Origin: Halanaeroarchaeum sulfurireducens
Lineage (GTDB): Archaea; Halobacteriota; Halobacteria; Halobacteriales; Halobacteriaceae
DNA: 64,000 nt
Reading direction: 5' to 3'
NCBI RefSeq assembly: GCF_001011115.1
Contig: NZ_CP008874.1
Span: 806,001-870,000, forward strand
Part shown: positions 1-8,175 of the stretch, piece by piece
Numbering within the stretch: the first letter of the stretch is position 1
Layout of the letters: the number at the start of each line of letters is the position of its first letter
Program-made: the position numbers and the translations under genes
The notes under the pieces: generated by a model
The model's database searches: none
Told to the model about the DNA's origin: nothing
The model's input: the letters and a program-made list of their open reading frames with translations, nothing else

Positions 1-167
1 CCCGCCCTTCCCGTGAGAGACGAGTGTTCTCACCTAGTCAGAACCGAGGAGCGAACAGGGCGGGAGGGAATCGCGTACGCTCCATAGAGCAATCCACTGG
101 CTACGCCACGGCCGACTTCCAACGTTTTTCCGCTATATGACTAACTTTTATAGTAACTCGAATACAT
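1..167 (+). mobile_element. Left end of an IS200/IS605-type (IS1341-like) TnpB element, cut by the window edge
   Basis: This stretch upstream of tnpB has no gene. It is rich in foldable sequence: CCCGCCCT at 1-8 can pair with AGGGCGGG at 57-64, and a second hairpin (GTGAGA with TCTCAC) lies inside that arm. Subterminal hairpins are typical of IS200/IS605 left ends, where TnpA binds. No tnpA is visible, so the element is either TnpB-only or continues to the left of the window. Confidence 0.5.
133..140 (+). promoter_or_regulatory. TATA box for tnpB
   Basis: CTATATGA lies about 30 bases before the tnpB start codon, the spacing expected for a leaderless haloarchaeal transcript. A second AT-rich block at 145-153 is too close to the start codon to be the main TATA element. 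Confidence 0.4.
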
Positions 168-1388
168 ATGGATACGGTGGAGCTTCGACGTACTGCCGTC
201 GTGAAACTTGACGTAGACGACGATGCTCACCACCTTCTCCAAGAGACGATAGACCGCTTCAAACAGTCCGCTCAGATGGTTGCGGACGACGGCTGGAACG
301 GTACGGAAGACGGCTACATCGTCACGTCGAAAACTGAACTCCACGACCGGACATACGACGAAGTACGTGAAGCGACCGACGAACTCAACGCAGACCTCGT
401 GTGTGCCGCGCGGAATCGAGCTGCCGACGCACTCGATTCCTGTGCTGAAAAACGCAAAGATGGCGAGAATCCCTCGAAACCACAGTTCACGTCGGATTCG
501 GTCGTCTACAATCTCAACGCAATCACCTACTACGACGAGTACGCCACGCTTGCCACTGTGGACGGACGTATTGAAGCCGAGTACGTCCTGCCCGAGAAGG
601 ACGTACCACCGACGACGTACTTTGCTGACGAGTGGGAGAAACGCGAAGCAACATTGCATCACCGTGACGGCGACTACTACCTCCACATCGCTGTCGTCAA
701 AGAGACGGACACAGAGCCGGAAGATGCCGAGAACGGAGCGGTTCTCGGCGTCGACTTGAACGTGGATGGACACCTTGCCGTCACTTCGAGTGGTGCGTTC
801 ATCGGCAACGCCGACTACCTCAACCACAAGCGGCGTGAGTACGAGGTGCGGCGTGGAAAAATGCAACAGGCCGGAACGCGGTCGGCTCATCTGACGATGC
901 AATCACTCGGTGGGCGATTCGCCAACTGGAGCGAAGACTACCTGCATCGTGTCTCGAAAGCACTCGTGCAAGAAGCTCTCGCACACGACTGTACGCACAT
1001 CGCGTTTGAGAAGTTGGACCACATCCGCAAGCGCATCTCGAACGCGTCGAAGTTCCAGCAGTGGGCGTTCCGGCGCATCCAAGAGCACGCCGAGTACAAG
1101 GCCGCCGAATACGGCGTAGTGGTCGAGAAAATCGCGCCACAGTACACCAGTCAACGATGTAGTCACGTTGACTGTAGTTTTACCCACGAAGACAACAGAG
1201 ACGGCGACGAGTTCGAATGTCTGAAATGTGGGCGAGAGTATCACGCTGACTACAACGCCGCGAAGAACATCGCTCGGAAACGACTCCAGAACTGGCACAA
1301 GTCTGGTTCTGGAGGGGCAACCAGTCACCTTGCCCTGAAGTCGGGGACGTTGAACGTGAACGGCATTTACACGCCTACCACCGTTTAG
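168..1388 (+). CDS. tnpB: RNA-guided nuclease TnpB (IS1341-type transposon protein)
   Basis: TnpB proteins are omega-RNA-guided DNA endonucleases of IS200/IS605 elements and relatives of Cas12. The 406-residue length is normal for the family. The RuvC active site looks complete: Asp196 in GVDLNVDG, Glu281 in AFEKLDH and Asp361 in HADYNAAKN. The zinc finger between them has Cys331, Cys336, Cys351 and Cys354. The reading frame is intact, so the nuclease is probably functional. Its guide RNA would overlap the 3' end of this gene and run across the right-end hairpin into the flank. There is no adjacent tnpA, so movement would need a TnpA supplied in trans. The element lies inside the 3' part of the next gene on the opposite strand, so this copy inserted after that gene was in place. 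Confidence 0.93.
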   Translation: MDTVELRRTAVVKLDVDDDAHHLLQETIDRFKQSAQMVADDGWNGTEDGYIVTSKTELHDRTYDEVREATDELNADLVCAARNRAADALDSCAEKRKDGENPSKPQFTSDSVVYNLNAITYYDEYATLATVDGRIEAEYVLPEKDVPPTTYFADEWEKREATLHHRDGDYYLHIAVVKETDTEPEDAENGAVLGVDLNVDGHLAVTSSGAFIGNADYLNHKRREYEVRRGKMQQAGTRSAHLTMQSLGGRFANWSEDYLHRVSKALVQEALAHDCTHIAFEKLDHIRKRISNASKFQQWAFRRIQEHAEYKAAEYGVVVEKIAPQYTSQRCSHVDCSFTHEDNRDGDEFECLKCGREYHADYNAAKNIARKRLQNWHKSGSGGATSHLALKSGTLNVNGIYTPTTV

Positions 1389-2223
1389 TGGTCAGAACGG
1401 GAGCCCACCGACAAGCTCCGCCCTTCAGGGCGGAGAAGGTGACGACGTTGCAGTACGTGTCGGGTGAGATTTCGTCGACGAGGAAATCGACGATTTGCTT
1501 CGCGTTCTCCACGAACCCGGGCATCACGAGATGGCGGACCAGCAGTCCCTGGGTGGCGAGTCCGTCAGCGTCGGTGCGAAGGTCGCCGACCTGTCGATGC
1601 ATCTCGCGCAGCGATGAGCGCGCCGCGTCCCAGTAGCCACTCGCCTTCGAGTAGTTTCGAGCGGCCTCGTCGTCGGCCCATTTGACGTCGGGCATGTAGA
1701 TGTCCACCAGTCCGTCGAGGTCGCGGATGGCCGTCTCGTTCTCGAATCCGCCACAGTTCCAGACGACCGGAACGGACAGTCCCTCCTCACGGGCGAGGAG
1801 AACGGCTCGCGCCAGACTCGGGGCGACGTGGGTCGGTGAGACGAAATTGACGTTGTGACAGCCCTGCGCCTCGAGATCGAGGGCGATGTCGGCGATCTCC
1901 CTGGGCGTTCGGTCGGTCGTGCCGCGGGCGTGCTGGCTGAGTTGCCAGTTCTGGCAGAAGACACAGCCAAGATTGCAGCTTCCAAGAAAGACGGTGCCAC
2001 TCCCGGCAGTGCCACTCAGCGGCGGCTCTTCTCCGAAGTGTGGGCCGTGGCTGCCGACCGACGCCGTGTCGTCCTCTCGACAGAGCCCCAGTTCGCCGCT
2101 CGTCCGGTCCACGTCACATTCGTGGGCACAGAGGTCGCACTCCTCGTACCGCTTTTCGAGGCGATCGATCTGTCGCTCCAACTGCGGTCGGGTCGGGCCG
2201 TTTCCGGTCACCGGATCCCCCAT
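1375..2223 (-). pseudogene. PflA-like radical SAM protein, 3' end replaced by the TnpB element
   Basis: This is a radical SAM enzyme of the PflA-like group. The cluster motif CNLGCVFC is visible, and an N-terminal cysteine set (CDLCAHECDV) resembles the extra cysteines of this family. Start at 2223 (ATG). The recognisable protein runs to about residue 261 (DTYCNV). The last 21 or so residues are translated from the right end of the TnpB insertion sequence, and the usual C-terminal end of the family is missing. No matching fragment is visible on the far side of the element at 1-130. The gene is divergent from the AmrS-type radical SAM gene at 2301. The SAM core is intact, so some activity cannot be excluded, but the gene is structurally disrupted. 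The substrate is unknown. Confidence 0.8.
1389..1445 (+). mobile_element. Right end of the TnpB element with terminal hairpin (likely 3' part of the omega RNA)
   Basis: A perfect 8-bp stem, CTCCGCCC/GGGCGGAG with loop TTCA, occupies 1416-1435. It is followed by AAGG and then by sequence that reads in frame with the disrupted radical SAM gene. In TnpB systems this end is the scaffold of the guide RNA and the next bases form the guide. The exact boundary, near 1440-1447, is inferred from where the radical SAM protein sequence stops making sense. Confidence 0.7.
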
Positions 2224-2300
2224 GGGTGGCGATACGGGGGGATGCCCTAAACCGTTGGTTGCCCGAGTGGTTTTTCCCGGTGGACCGCCAATTTCGGATC

Positions 2301-3341
2301 ATGTCGAATAGCTCGCTGGGAACGGGAGTTCGCGCCGACCTGTCCGAATCGCTCGAAGACGACCGCGTCAGGTGTACTGCCTGCGCGTTCCGGTGCACCC
2401 TCGACCCGGGACAACGCGGCATCTGTCAGGTCCGGGAGAACGTCGACGGCGAACTCCGATTGCTCACCTACGGCAAGGTCTACGACAAACCGTACGGGTT
2501 GCCAGGGACCGTCGATCCCATCGAGAAGAAGCCGCTGTACCACTACAAGCCCGGCACTCGCGTCCTGAGCTTTGGCGGGGCCTCGTGTAACTTCTCCTGT
2601 CAGTTTTGTCAGAATCACCACATCGCCTTCGCTGACCCCGAGGACATCGACCTCCGGGACGTCCAGCCCGAAGAGGCCGTCGAGAGCGCCACCGAGCAGG
2701 CCTGCGATAGCGTCGCCTGGACCTACAACGAGCCGACCATTTACGCCGAGTACATTCGTGATGGCGCACGCGCCGCGAGCGACCAGGGACTCGGGACCGT
2801 CATCGTGACCAACGGCTACTTCACCGAGGAGTTCGCCGACATGCTCGAACCGGTTCTCGACGCGGCCAACGTCGACATCAAGGGGTTTCGGGAGCAACCC
2901 CACCGGAAATACATGGGAAGCCGGCTCGAGCCGACGCTCCGGGGTGCGGAGTACCTCATCGACCGGGACGTCCACGTCGAACTCACCTATCTCATCATTC
3001 CAGATCTCAACGACGACCGCGAGGAGATCCGCGACTTCGCCGAATGGGTTTACGGCCTCGATCCGAGCGTCCCGGTGCATTTCACGCGATTCCGCCCGGC
3101 GTACAACATGCAGGACCGCCCCGAGACGCCGCTTTCGACGCTCCGGATGGCACACGACGTCGCGACCGACGTGGGTCTGGAGTACGTGTACGTCGGCAAC
3201 GTGCCCGAGGCGAAGTACAGCGATACTCTGTGTCCCGATTGCGGGGCGACCTGGATCAGTCGCCGGGGATTTCGGGCGACCGTCGAGTCGGACCTTTCCG
3301 AGCCGTGTTCGTGCGGTCGCGAGAAGGATATCGTCCGCTAA
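2301..3341 (+). CDS. amrS: AmrS-type (AmmeMemoRadiSam system) radical SAM protein
   Basis: A 346-residue radical SAM protein. The 4Fe-4S motif is CNFSCQFC at about residues 96-103. An N-terminal CTACAFRC and a C-terminal CPDCGATW...CSCG zinc-ribbon-like end are present, as in the AmrS family (related to pyruvate formate-lyase activating enzymes). The family often sits beside MEMO and AMMECR1 genes, but neither is here. The ATG at 2301 is chosen over an upstream in-frame ATG because the extension lies antisense to the neighbouring radical SAM gene and has no family similarity. The gene is divergent from that neighbour. The reaction is unknown; a role in modifying a macromolecule or small molecule by radical chemistry is family inference. 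Confidence 0.85.
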   Translation: MSNSSLGTGVRADLSESLEDDRVRCTACAFRCTLDPGQRGICQVRENVDGELRLLTYGKVYDKPYGLPGTVDPIEKKPLYHYKPGTRVLSFGGASCNFSCQFCQNHHIAFADPEDIDLRDVQPEEAVESATEQACDSVAWTYNEPTIYAEYIRDGARAASDQGLGTVIVTNGYFTEEFADMLEPVLDAANVDIKGFREQPHRKYMGSRLEPTLRGAEYLIDRDVHVELTYLIIPDLNDDREEIRDFAEWVYGLDPSVPVHFTRFRPAYNMQDRPETPLSTLRMAHDVATDVGLEYVYVGNVPEAKYSDTLCPDCGATWISRRGFRATVESDLSEPCSCGREKDIVR

Positions 3342-3469
3342 CTCTCGGGTGTTGTTCTGTCCGCCAACTCCCGATGGTCGTACCGAACGTTTCCCGAGTG
3401 TCGTGCTGTCCGTTTCTCGATTGGGCCATCCCGGCAGGTACAAGGGACGGAACGACCGACGTGAAGGCA

Positions 3470-4447
3470 ATGATCGGAAAGGTCAGTCCCGAAGACCTCG
3501 CGGCCCACGTCTTCGGGAAGACCGGCGCGCCTGACGATTCGGTGATCCAGGGACCCGCTTACGGCGAGGACGCCGCGGCCATTGCAGTTCCGGAGGGGAC
3601 GCTGGTCGTGAACAGCGACCCGATTTCACTGGCGGTCGGTCACGTCGGGACGCTCGGTATCAACGTTGCCTGCAACGACGTCGCTGCGTCCGGTGCGGAG
3701 CCGGCGTGGCTGACCGTCATGATCTTCCTGCCGGCGTCCGCTGACGACGGGAGAGTACTCGAGGAGGTAACGACGCAGCTTCACGAGACGGCGATCGACC
3801 GGGACGTGACCATCGTCGGTGGCCACTCCGAGTACAACCCGGCCCTCGAACGCCCGCTGCTCTCGCTTACCTGCATGGGGATGGCCGACCGCTTCGTCCC
3901 GACTGGCGGCGCAACCCCTGGCGATCACGTCATTCTCACCAAGGGGGCGGGGATCGAGGGCACCGCCATTCTCGCGACGGACTTTGCCGACGATCTCCGT
4001 GCGGCAGGGGTCGAAGACACAGTCATCGAGCGGGCGAGCACGTTTTACGACGACCTCGGCGTCACGACCGAGTCGCGAGCCGTCCGCGACGTGGCGACCG
4101 CGATGCACGACCCCACCGAAGGTGGGTTGATCGACGGCCTGTTCGAACTCGCGAGCGCCTCGGACGTCTCCCTGCAGATCGACACCGACGCGATCCCGAT
4201 TCGTCCCGAGACGGTGGCTGTGACCGATGCGGTCGACGCCGACCCCCTCCAGATTTTCGGGTCCGGCGCGCTCGCCGCGACCGTCCCCGAAGACGCGGTT
4301 TCGGGGGTTCTAGATTCGCTCGCCGCCGCTGACATAGAAGCGGCCGACATCGGGACAGTCGCGGATCGCGGTGACGTCCCGTTGTCCCTCGACGACCGCG
4401 CCATCACCGAACCCGTCCGCGACGACCTCTACGCGCTCTGGGAATAG
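3470..4447 (+). CDS. AIR synthase-related protein (PurM/HypE/SelD-like fold)
   Basis: About 325 residues with the two-lobed AIR-synthase architecture. An N-terminal ATP-binding half has the YGEDAAAI motif, and a glycine-rich stretch GGATPGDHVILTKGAG opens the C-terminal half. HDPTEGGLIDGLFELA is the conserved HypE/SelD-like motif of this superfamily. Proteins of this group bind ATP and phosphorylate or amidate small molecules. No hyp or sel genes lie nearby, so hydrogenase maturation or selenium use should not be assumed. ATG 3470 is used; an in-frame GTG at 3461 is an alternative start. The gene follows amrS by 128 bases on the same strand, so co-transcription is possible. Confidence 0.75.
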   Translation: MIGKVSPEDLAAHVFGKTGAPDDSVIQGPAYGEDAAAIAVPEGTLVVNSDPISLAVGHVGTLGINVACNDVAASGAEPAWLTVMIFLPASADDGRVLEEVTTQLHETAIDRDVTIVGGHSEYNPALERPLLSLTCMGMADRFVPTGGATPGDHVILTKGAGIEGTAILATDFADDLRAAGVEDTVIERASTFYDDLGVTTESRAVRDVATAMHDPTEGGLIDGLFELASASDVSLQIDTDAIPIRPETVAVTDAVDADPLQIFGSGALAATVPEDAVSGVLDSLAAADIEAADIGTVADRGDVPLSLDDRAITEPVRDDLYALWE

Positions 4448-4883
4448 TCGGTCGGGTGTCCTTCCATGACTTGCGGCCCGATCGTCTCGCCCGTCGAGAC
4501 TTCTCTGACCAGACGGGGTCCGCGATGTGGGCAGGTATGACTGGCAGTATCGATAGTGGGTTCGCAGGCTGCTCGGTGGGTTGTCGCTCAGAAATATAGC
4601 GGGAGGTAGATTTGAACTACGTCAGGACGTGCTCGCTTCGCTGCGCGCGCCCTGCCTCATTCAAATCTACTTTGCCACGTTTCGCTCGCGCCGATTGTCT
4701 CGGAGCCTCTCGGCTCCTCGACGAATTGGCGCTCGCAAAAGATAGCGGGAGGTAGATTTGAACTACGCCCGAGAACCTGCGCAAAGCGCAGAACCTCGGT
4801 CTACTTCAAATCTCCTCGACATATTTCTTCGCTCCGACACCTCGCAGCCTATCGGCTGCTCGGTGGGTTGTCGCTCAGAAATA
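4448..4883. repeat. Tandem copies of the initiator tRNA 3' end, each in a long hairpin
   Basis: There is no gene here. Downstream of the tRNA-Met 3' end (in its direction of transcription) are two extra copies of its last 24 bases (TAGCGGGAGGTAG..., + strand): 4743-4766 and 4597-4620. The far copy sits in a 54-base perfect direct repeat, 4567-4620 equal to 4854-4907, which includes 30 bases beyond the mature tRNA end. Each extra copy is followed by its own inverted complement. GTAGATTTGAA at 4606-4616 pairs with TTCAAATCTAC at 4660-4670, and AGATTTGAA at 4754-4762 pairs with TTCAAATCT at 4805-4813. The second has an inner CTGCGC-AAA-GCGCAG hairpin. They could be old attachment-site scars or tRNA-derived structural repeats. 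Confidence 0.8.
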
Positions 4884-4958
4884 TAGCGGGAGGTAGATTT
4901 GAACTACCGATCTCCGGCTCATGAGGCCGGCGGAATCTCCAGGCTATCCTATCCCGCT
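4884..4958 (-). tRNA. Initiator tRNA-Met (CAT)
   Basis: Seventy-five bases fold as a full cloverleaf on the minus strand. The acceptor AGCGGG pairs with CCCGCT, with discriminator A. The anticodon stem CCGGC/GCCGG encloses the loop CTCATGA. The T-arm carries GTTCAAATC. The A1:U72 pair is the hallmark of archaeal initiator tRNA, as opposed to elongator tRNA-Met. CCA is not encoded. Copies of the 3' end lie downstream (4597-4620 and 4743-4766). Confidence 0.93.
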
Positions 4959-5115
4959 ATCACCTGATATGAGGAGCAATGGAGTAAGGGTTGTGATTCG
5001 CGGACGGCACCGGGGTCTGATACCGTATGGCGTGACGGACGATGTCACTGCTTTTCTCTCACGGACCGATATCCAGTCGGGCCCAAAAAGTGCCATCAGT
5101 CCCGTCGATAGAGAA

Positions 5116-5146
5116 AACTTTAACCACGGGCGTATTACCCACCCGT
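5116..5146 (+). promoter_or_regulatory. Promoter and possible operator of the HTH regulator
   Basis: AACTTTAAC at 5116-5124 lies about 28 bases before the start codon, so the transcript is probably leaderless. ACGGG at 5126-5130 and CCCGT at 5142-5146 form an inverted repeat across the expected transcription start. That is a plausible site for autoregulation by the encoded HTH protein; this last step is inference. Confidence 0.4.
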
Positions 5147-5147
5147 A

Positions 5148-5669
5148 ATGAATGATTTCGAGTTGACGGACACCCAGCGCGAGGCGCTGTCCATTCTTCT
5201 CGAGCGTTACAGAGAGACCGAACAGCCGGTCTCGGGCAGCCATATCGCTGAGGAGATCGGTCGATCACCCAGTACGATATCCAAGTACATGAAAGAACTG
5301 CGCTCGCTAAATCTCGTCATTTCGCTTCGCGGGCAAAAGGGTGGCTACAGACCGACCGCGAACGCCTTTGGCGTGCTAGACGCCGACTCCGATGCGGAGT
5401 CCGAGTCGCTCTATCTCGTCCGTGGGTACGATCGCGTCGACATGGTGGTCGAGGAGATCGAATTTCCGAGCGTGCGTGACGGCGAGTCCTGTGTCGCAGA
5501 CATCTACTTCGAGTCGCCCGTCGAGGCGTACGAGGTCGGTGATCTCATTCTCATCGGCCCGACGCCCGGAACCCATCTGGTGATCGGCGGGGAGATTCTC
5601 CGCTTCGATTCTCCGACACAGCTTCGTCTGGACGTCGGTGTCCTCGAAGCCCCGGTGACCGAGGACTGA
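5148..5669 (+). CDS. HrcA/TrmB-like winged-helix transcriptional regulator
   Basis: A 173-residue protein. Residues about 5-70 form a winged helix-turn-helix (VSGSHIAEEIGRSPSTISKYM is the recognition region). Residues about 85-170 form a C-terminal domain of a kind seen in haloarchaeal HTH proteins but with no function I can name. The domain includes EAYEVGDLILIGPTPG, which looks like a compact beta-rich ligand or dimer domain. The N-terminal part resembles the DNA-binding half of HrcA, but the CIRCE operator and heat-shock genes are absent. The gene stands alone, with the tRNA-Met behind it and a long intergenic stretch ahead. A leaderless ATG follows a good TATA element. Its targets are unknown. 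Confidence 0.7.
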   Translation: MNDFELTDTQREALSILLERYRETEQPVSGSHIAEEIGRSPSTISKYMKELRSLNLVISLRGQKGGYRPTANAFGVLDADSDAESESLYLVRGYDRVDMVVEEIEFPSVRDGESCVADIYFESPVEAYEVGDLILIGPTPGTHLVIGGEILRFDSPTQLRLDVGVLEAPVTED

Positions 5670-6296
5670 GTGACTGCCCGGATTCGAGTCCCGTCGGGTC
5701 CGTTCGCAATTTCTTCGAAATCGCTTACTCCCTGAAGACCTCCCGCTCGTTAATGCTGGCTCGCAGGTCGTTCCTCCCCGCTCGCCACTCCGGTGGCTCC
5801 CGACGGTCGCCACCACGCTAGCGGGAGTCCCGTCGTCTCCGGCAACTTCGGGACCAGTTGTCGGAGAGTGGGGGGTACGGAGAACAGGGGTGAGTTCTTC
5901 GGCGTCATCGACAGTGACGGGCGGATTGGTGAATGTTAACACAAAGACGGGCTGGTACCCCTGCAGTTGTGTGCGTAATGTTCACATTCCATCCATTTTT
6001 GGGGAGGGTTGGTCACGAACTGTGGACGATGGTTCGTCGCTATCTCGACGCTTCGCTGTGCCAAACAGTCGGTGCATCTAGATTGAGGCATGTCAACACG
6101 TTCCATAAAAGCTATTATCGTGCCCATACAAGCCGTAGAGGGAATGGTTGCATTTGACGGTCCGCTTGCAGTCGATTGCGTGACCTCAAACGGACATCGT
6201 TCGTGCGGGTGAACGGTATTGTGCAATGTGTGACAGACTGCTGAGGGAAACCTTTATAGTTATCTGTGAAGGACAATTCTGACGGGGTACCAACCC
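5670..6296. other. Intergenic stretch, no gene supported
   Basis: About 630 bases. Open frames here are short, lack family similarity and are shadowed by the flanking coding strand. The right half is less GC-rich and ends in the CoA-transferase promoter at 6252-6259. A second TATA-like block, CATAAAAGC near 6109, could start a longer leader. I see no RNA gene or repeat. Confidence 0.5.
6252..6259 (+). promoter_or_regulatory. TATA box of the CoA-transferase operon
   Basis: CTTTATAG is centred about 42 bases before the ATG at 6297. This predicts a transcription start around 6281 and a short 5' leader. Confidence 0.45.
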
Positions 6297-7310
6297 ATGT
6301 CATATGAGATTATTGATGAAGGTATCGGTGAACTAGTCGGGTGGGAACACCCGGACGACCTCAGGGAATGGAACCGGGACGAGCGATCCCGTGAACTCAA
6401 GGACAAGACGATGACCGCTGAAGAGGCGGTCACCGAGTACGTTGACGAGGGCGACTCCATCGCCAGCGGCGGCTTCGGGCAGATCCGCATCTCGACCCCT
6501 ATCGTTCACGAGATCATTCGACAGGGATTCGAGGACCTCCGGCTCATCGCGAAGACGGCCGAGTTCGACGCTGACCTCCTCGTGGCCGCAAACGCGGTTT
6601 CCAAGATGGACGTCGCGTACTCGTTCGCTCTCGAGGCACGCGGACTCTCTGCTGTCGGCCGGCGACGAGTAGAGGAGGGCGACGTCGAAGTCGTCACCGA
6701 GGCATCCAACGCGAACCTCCAGTGGCGCTTCCTCGCCGGAAAGATGGGCATCCCGTTCATTCCGGTGCGGGTAAACTCGGGGACAGACACGTTCGCAAAG
6801 AGTTCCGGAAAACTCATCGAAGGGCCGTTCACGGGCGATCCGATCAACGTTCTTCCCGCAGCGAATCCCGACGTGGCGTTCATTCACGTCAACAAGGCCG
6901 ACCAATACGGCAACGCCGTTATCGACGGCATCACCGTCGAAGACGATCAGCTCTCCGGCGCGGCCAAACGTCTCATCATCACGGCCGAGGAGATCGTCGA
7001 TAACGACGAGATCCGCGCCGATCCGGACGCCACGGACATTCCGTTCTTCCTCGTCGACGCCGTCGTCGAGGCTCCCTACGGTAGCCATCCGGGCGAGCTC
7101 CCGTACAACTACTACTACGACGACCACCACCTCTCCGAGTGGATCGACATGACCGAGGACGAGGAGGGCGTCGAGGAGTATCTCGAGGAATACGTTCACG
7201 GCGTCGACAGCTGGTACGAGTACCTCGAGAAGATCGGTGGCGTTGAGAAGCTCATGAGTCTCGAGCGCATCGAGAACTACCAGGAGAAGCCGGAGTACCC
7301 CTGGCTATAA
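6297..7310 (+). CDS. CoA-transferase subunit A (glutaconate CoA-transferase-like)
   Basis: The 337-residue alpha subunit of a class I (two-subunit) CoA-transferase. The N-terminal glycine-rich SGGFGQIRIS and the later AANPDVAFIHVNKADQYGNA block are typical of the family, which moves CoA between acyl groups. The long acidic C-terminal part (residues about 270-337, with several Tyr-Tyr and Glu-rich runs) matches GctA-like proteins more than the short 3-oxoacid transferase subunits. Subunit B follows 10 bases later. The acyl substrate cannot be read from sequence: glutaconate, 3-oxoacids or another dicarboxylate are all possible. Confidence 0.82.
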   Translation: MSYEIIDEGIGELVGWEHPDDLREWNRDERSRELKDKTMTAEEAVTEYVDEGDSIASGGFGQIRISTPIVHEIIRQGFEDLRLIAKTAEFDADLLVAANAVSKMDVAYSFALEARGLSAVGRRRVEEGDVEVVTEASNANLQWRFLAGKMGIPFIPVRVNSGTDTFAKSSGKLIEGPFTGDPINVLPAANPDVAFIHVNKADQYGNAVIDGITVEDDQLSGAAKRLIITAEEIVDNDEIRADPDATDIPFFLVDAVVEAPYGSHPGELPYNYYYDDHHLSEWIDMTEDEEGVEEYLEEYVHGVDSWYEYLEKIGGVEKLMSLERIENYQEKPEYPWL

Positions 7311-7320
7311 GGTGATAATT

Positions 7321-8088
7321 ATGACAGATGAAGACTACACCTCGATGGAACTGCTCACGACCGCCGCTTCCAAGGCGCTCGATGACAACAGCACGGCCTT
7401 CGTCGGCACCGGTATGCCGATGCTCGCGGGCCAACTCGCCCAGGAGACCCACGCCCCGAACCTGACGCTCATCTACGAGGCAGGTGGCATCGGTCCGCAG
7501 GCGCCGGAACTGGCGATCACCGTCGGCGACGAGCGTACCTTCCACCGCGGTATCAAGGCCGCGTCGATGCACGACGTCATGTCCCACATGCAGGCCGGCT
7601 TCATCGACTTCGGCTTCATCGGCGGTGCCGAAATCGACAAGTACGGCAACCTCAACTCCACGGTCATCGGTGACTGGAAGAATCCGACGGTTCGCCTGCC
7701 GGGATCCGGCGGGGCGAACGACATCGGGTCGCTGTCCCACCAGACAATCATCTCGATGCGGCAGAACGAGCGCAAGTTCGTCTCCGACATGGACTACGTC
7801 ACGACCCCCGGATACCTCGAGGGCCCGGGTGCTCGTGAGGACGTCGGTCTCCCCCGCGATACTGGCCCGAAGAGCGTCATCACGAACCTCGGCGTCTACG
7901 GGTTCGACGACGAGACCAAGGAGATGGAACTCGAGATGCTCCATCCCGGCGTCGACGAGGAGGAGGTCAACGAGAACAGCGGATTCGAAATCCACATCGG
8001 CGACTACGAGCGGACGCCGGAACCGACCGAGGAGGAGCTGCACCTGATTCGCGACGTGCTCGACCCCGAAGGCATTATCCGCGAGTAA
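7321..8088 (+). CDS. CoA-transferase subunit B (glutaconate CoA-transferase-like)
   Basis: A 255-residue beta subunit partner of the preceding gene. LIYEAGGIGPQAPELA near residue 50-65 holds the Glu that by family analogy forms the covalent CoA thioester. FIGGAEIDKYGNLNSTVIG and GSGGANDIGSL are further family blocks. An upstream in-frame GTG at 7312 exists. ATG 7321 is preferred because AAGGTGAT directly upstream is a good Shine-Dalgarno site at normal spacing. A T-rich stretch (8107-8111) past the stop may help end transcription before the next gene. Confidence 0.82.
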   Translation: MTDEDYTSMELLTTAASKALDDNSTAFVGTGMPMLAGQLAQETHAPNLTLIYEAGGIGPQAPELAITVGDERTFHRGIKAASMHDVMSHMQAGFIDFGFIGGAEIDKYGNLNSTVIGDWKNPTVRLPGSGGANDIGSLSHQTIISMRQNERKFVSDMDYVTTPGYLEGPGAREDVGLPRDTGPKSVITNLGVYGFDDETKEMELEMLHPGVDEEEVNENSGFEIHIGDYERTPEPTEEELHLIRDVLDPEGIIRE

Positions 8089-8175
8089 CGCTCCCATATT
8101 TCCGCTTTTTCGACGGCGATCGACGCGGCAAGCAATCAACTTTCAAAAGAAACGGGTTTTGGGAACCGGCGCTGA

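Noticed and set aside
2040-2300. N-terminal extension of the AmrS-type gene
   Set aside because: Arg/Pro-rich translation antisense to the neighbouring radical SAM gene; the family start is at 2301.
4597-4766. Additional tRNA genes suggested by the tRNA-like 3' ends
   Set aside because: Only the 3' acceptor and T-arm bases are present; there is no anticodon or D-arm, so these are fragments.
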